Shown here: positions 6,163 through 6,177 of the stretch, in pieces
Numbering within the stretch: the first letter of the stretch is position 1
How the letters are laid out: the number at the start of each line of letters is the position of its first letter
Assembly (NCBI GenBank): GCA_002397345.1
Contig: DHAH01000002.1
Span: 1,085-7,261 of the forward strand
Reading direction: 5' to 3'
DNA from: Clostridiales bacterium UBA4959
GTDB taxonomy: Bacteria; Bacillota; Clostridia; Oscillospirales; CAG-272
DNA length: 6,177 nt
The notes under the pieces: model-generated
Told to the model about the DNA's origin: nothing
Databases searched by the model: none
The model's input: the letters and a program-made list of their open reading frames with translations, nothing else
Translations under genes and position numbers: made by a program

Positions 6163-6177
6163 GTGCGCACACGCCGA
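6163..6177 (+). CDS. Probable start of a further gene, cut by the window edge
   Basis: GGGGGTGG (6148-6155), close to the extended Shine-Dalgarno consensus, lies 7 nt before a GTG at 6163, which opens a frame beginning Met-Arg-Thr-Arg-Arg to the window end. It lies 30 nt after the GH76 gene stop on the same strand, so the two may be co-transcribed. Five codons are too few to name a product. Confidence 0.35.

Noticed and set aside
6161..6174. Short hairpin GCGTG-CGCA-CACGC near the right edge, considered as a terminator for the GH76-like gene
   Set aside because: The stem is only 5 bp, no T-run is visible before the window ends, and it overlaps a likely start codon with a good ribosome-binding site.
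1..6177. CRISPR arrays, tRNA/rRNA genes, transposases, phage or defence genes
   Set aside because: I found no regularly spaced repeats, no cloverleaf candidates and no protein motifs of these kinds on either strand.

Overview
The window looks like chromosomal DNA from a fairly GC-rich member of the Clostridia (Firmicutes), possibly Oscillospiraceae-like. This is inferred from protein style (bifunctional chorismate mutase/prephenate dehydratase with a QGIEGS-type dehydratase motif, clostridial-type AroE, FAD/Rieske oxidoreductase with a PRCSHLGC-CPCHGSR signature) and from Shine-Dalgarno sites of GGAGG/GGGGGTGG type. No rRNA or other marker fixes the taxon. Coding DNA is GC-rich, while the 249-base gap at 4675-4923 is clearly AT-rich.

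Positions 1-3302 (+ strand) are the distal part of an aromatic amino acid operon: the end of chorismate synthase (aroC), a chorismate mutase/prephenate dehydratase (pheA), a single polypeptide joining shikimate dehydrogenase to shikimate kinase (aroE-aroK), and a type II 3-dehydroquinate dehydratase (aroQ). Together they cover dehydroquinate -> dehydroshikimate -> shikimate -> shikimate-3-phosphate, then EPSP -> chorismate -> prephenate -> phenylpyruvate. DAHP synthase, AroB and AroA are not in the window and may lie upstream. The genes are packed tightly: 1 nt between aroC and pheA, an 8-nt overlap between pheA and aroE-K, and a 28-nt gap or 23-nt overlap before aroQ depending on the aroQ start.

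Positions 3303-3363 separate convergent genes and hold a GC-rich hairpin followed by a T-run, next to a 22-bp tandem duplication that runs into the stop codon of the opposing gene. Positions 3364-4674 (- strand) encode an FAD-dependent oxidoreductase with a very short C-terminal Rieske [2Fe-2S] module. Its start region lies inside interleaved inverted repeats (4667-4725). A divergent AT-rich intergenic region carries a good sigma-A-type -10 for the next gene.

Positions 4924-6132 (+ strand) encode a predicted lipoprotein with a GH76-like (alpha-1,6-mannanase family) domain. The last bases (6163-6177) probably start another gene.

I see no CRISPR, tRNA, rRNA, transposase, phage or defence genes. 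This is largely ordinary core metabolism plus two accessory genes, and I do not see evidence for a new multi-gene system. The points most worth checking are the interleaved inverted repeats at the oxidoreductase start, the minimal Rieske module, the AroE-AroK fusion, the altered Phe-binding motif in PheA and the repeat-like element at 3322-3383.
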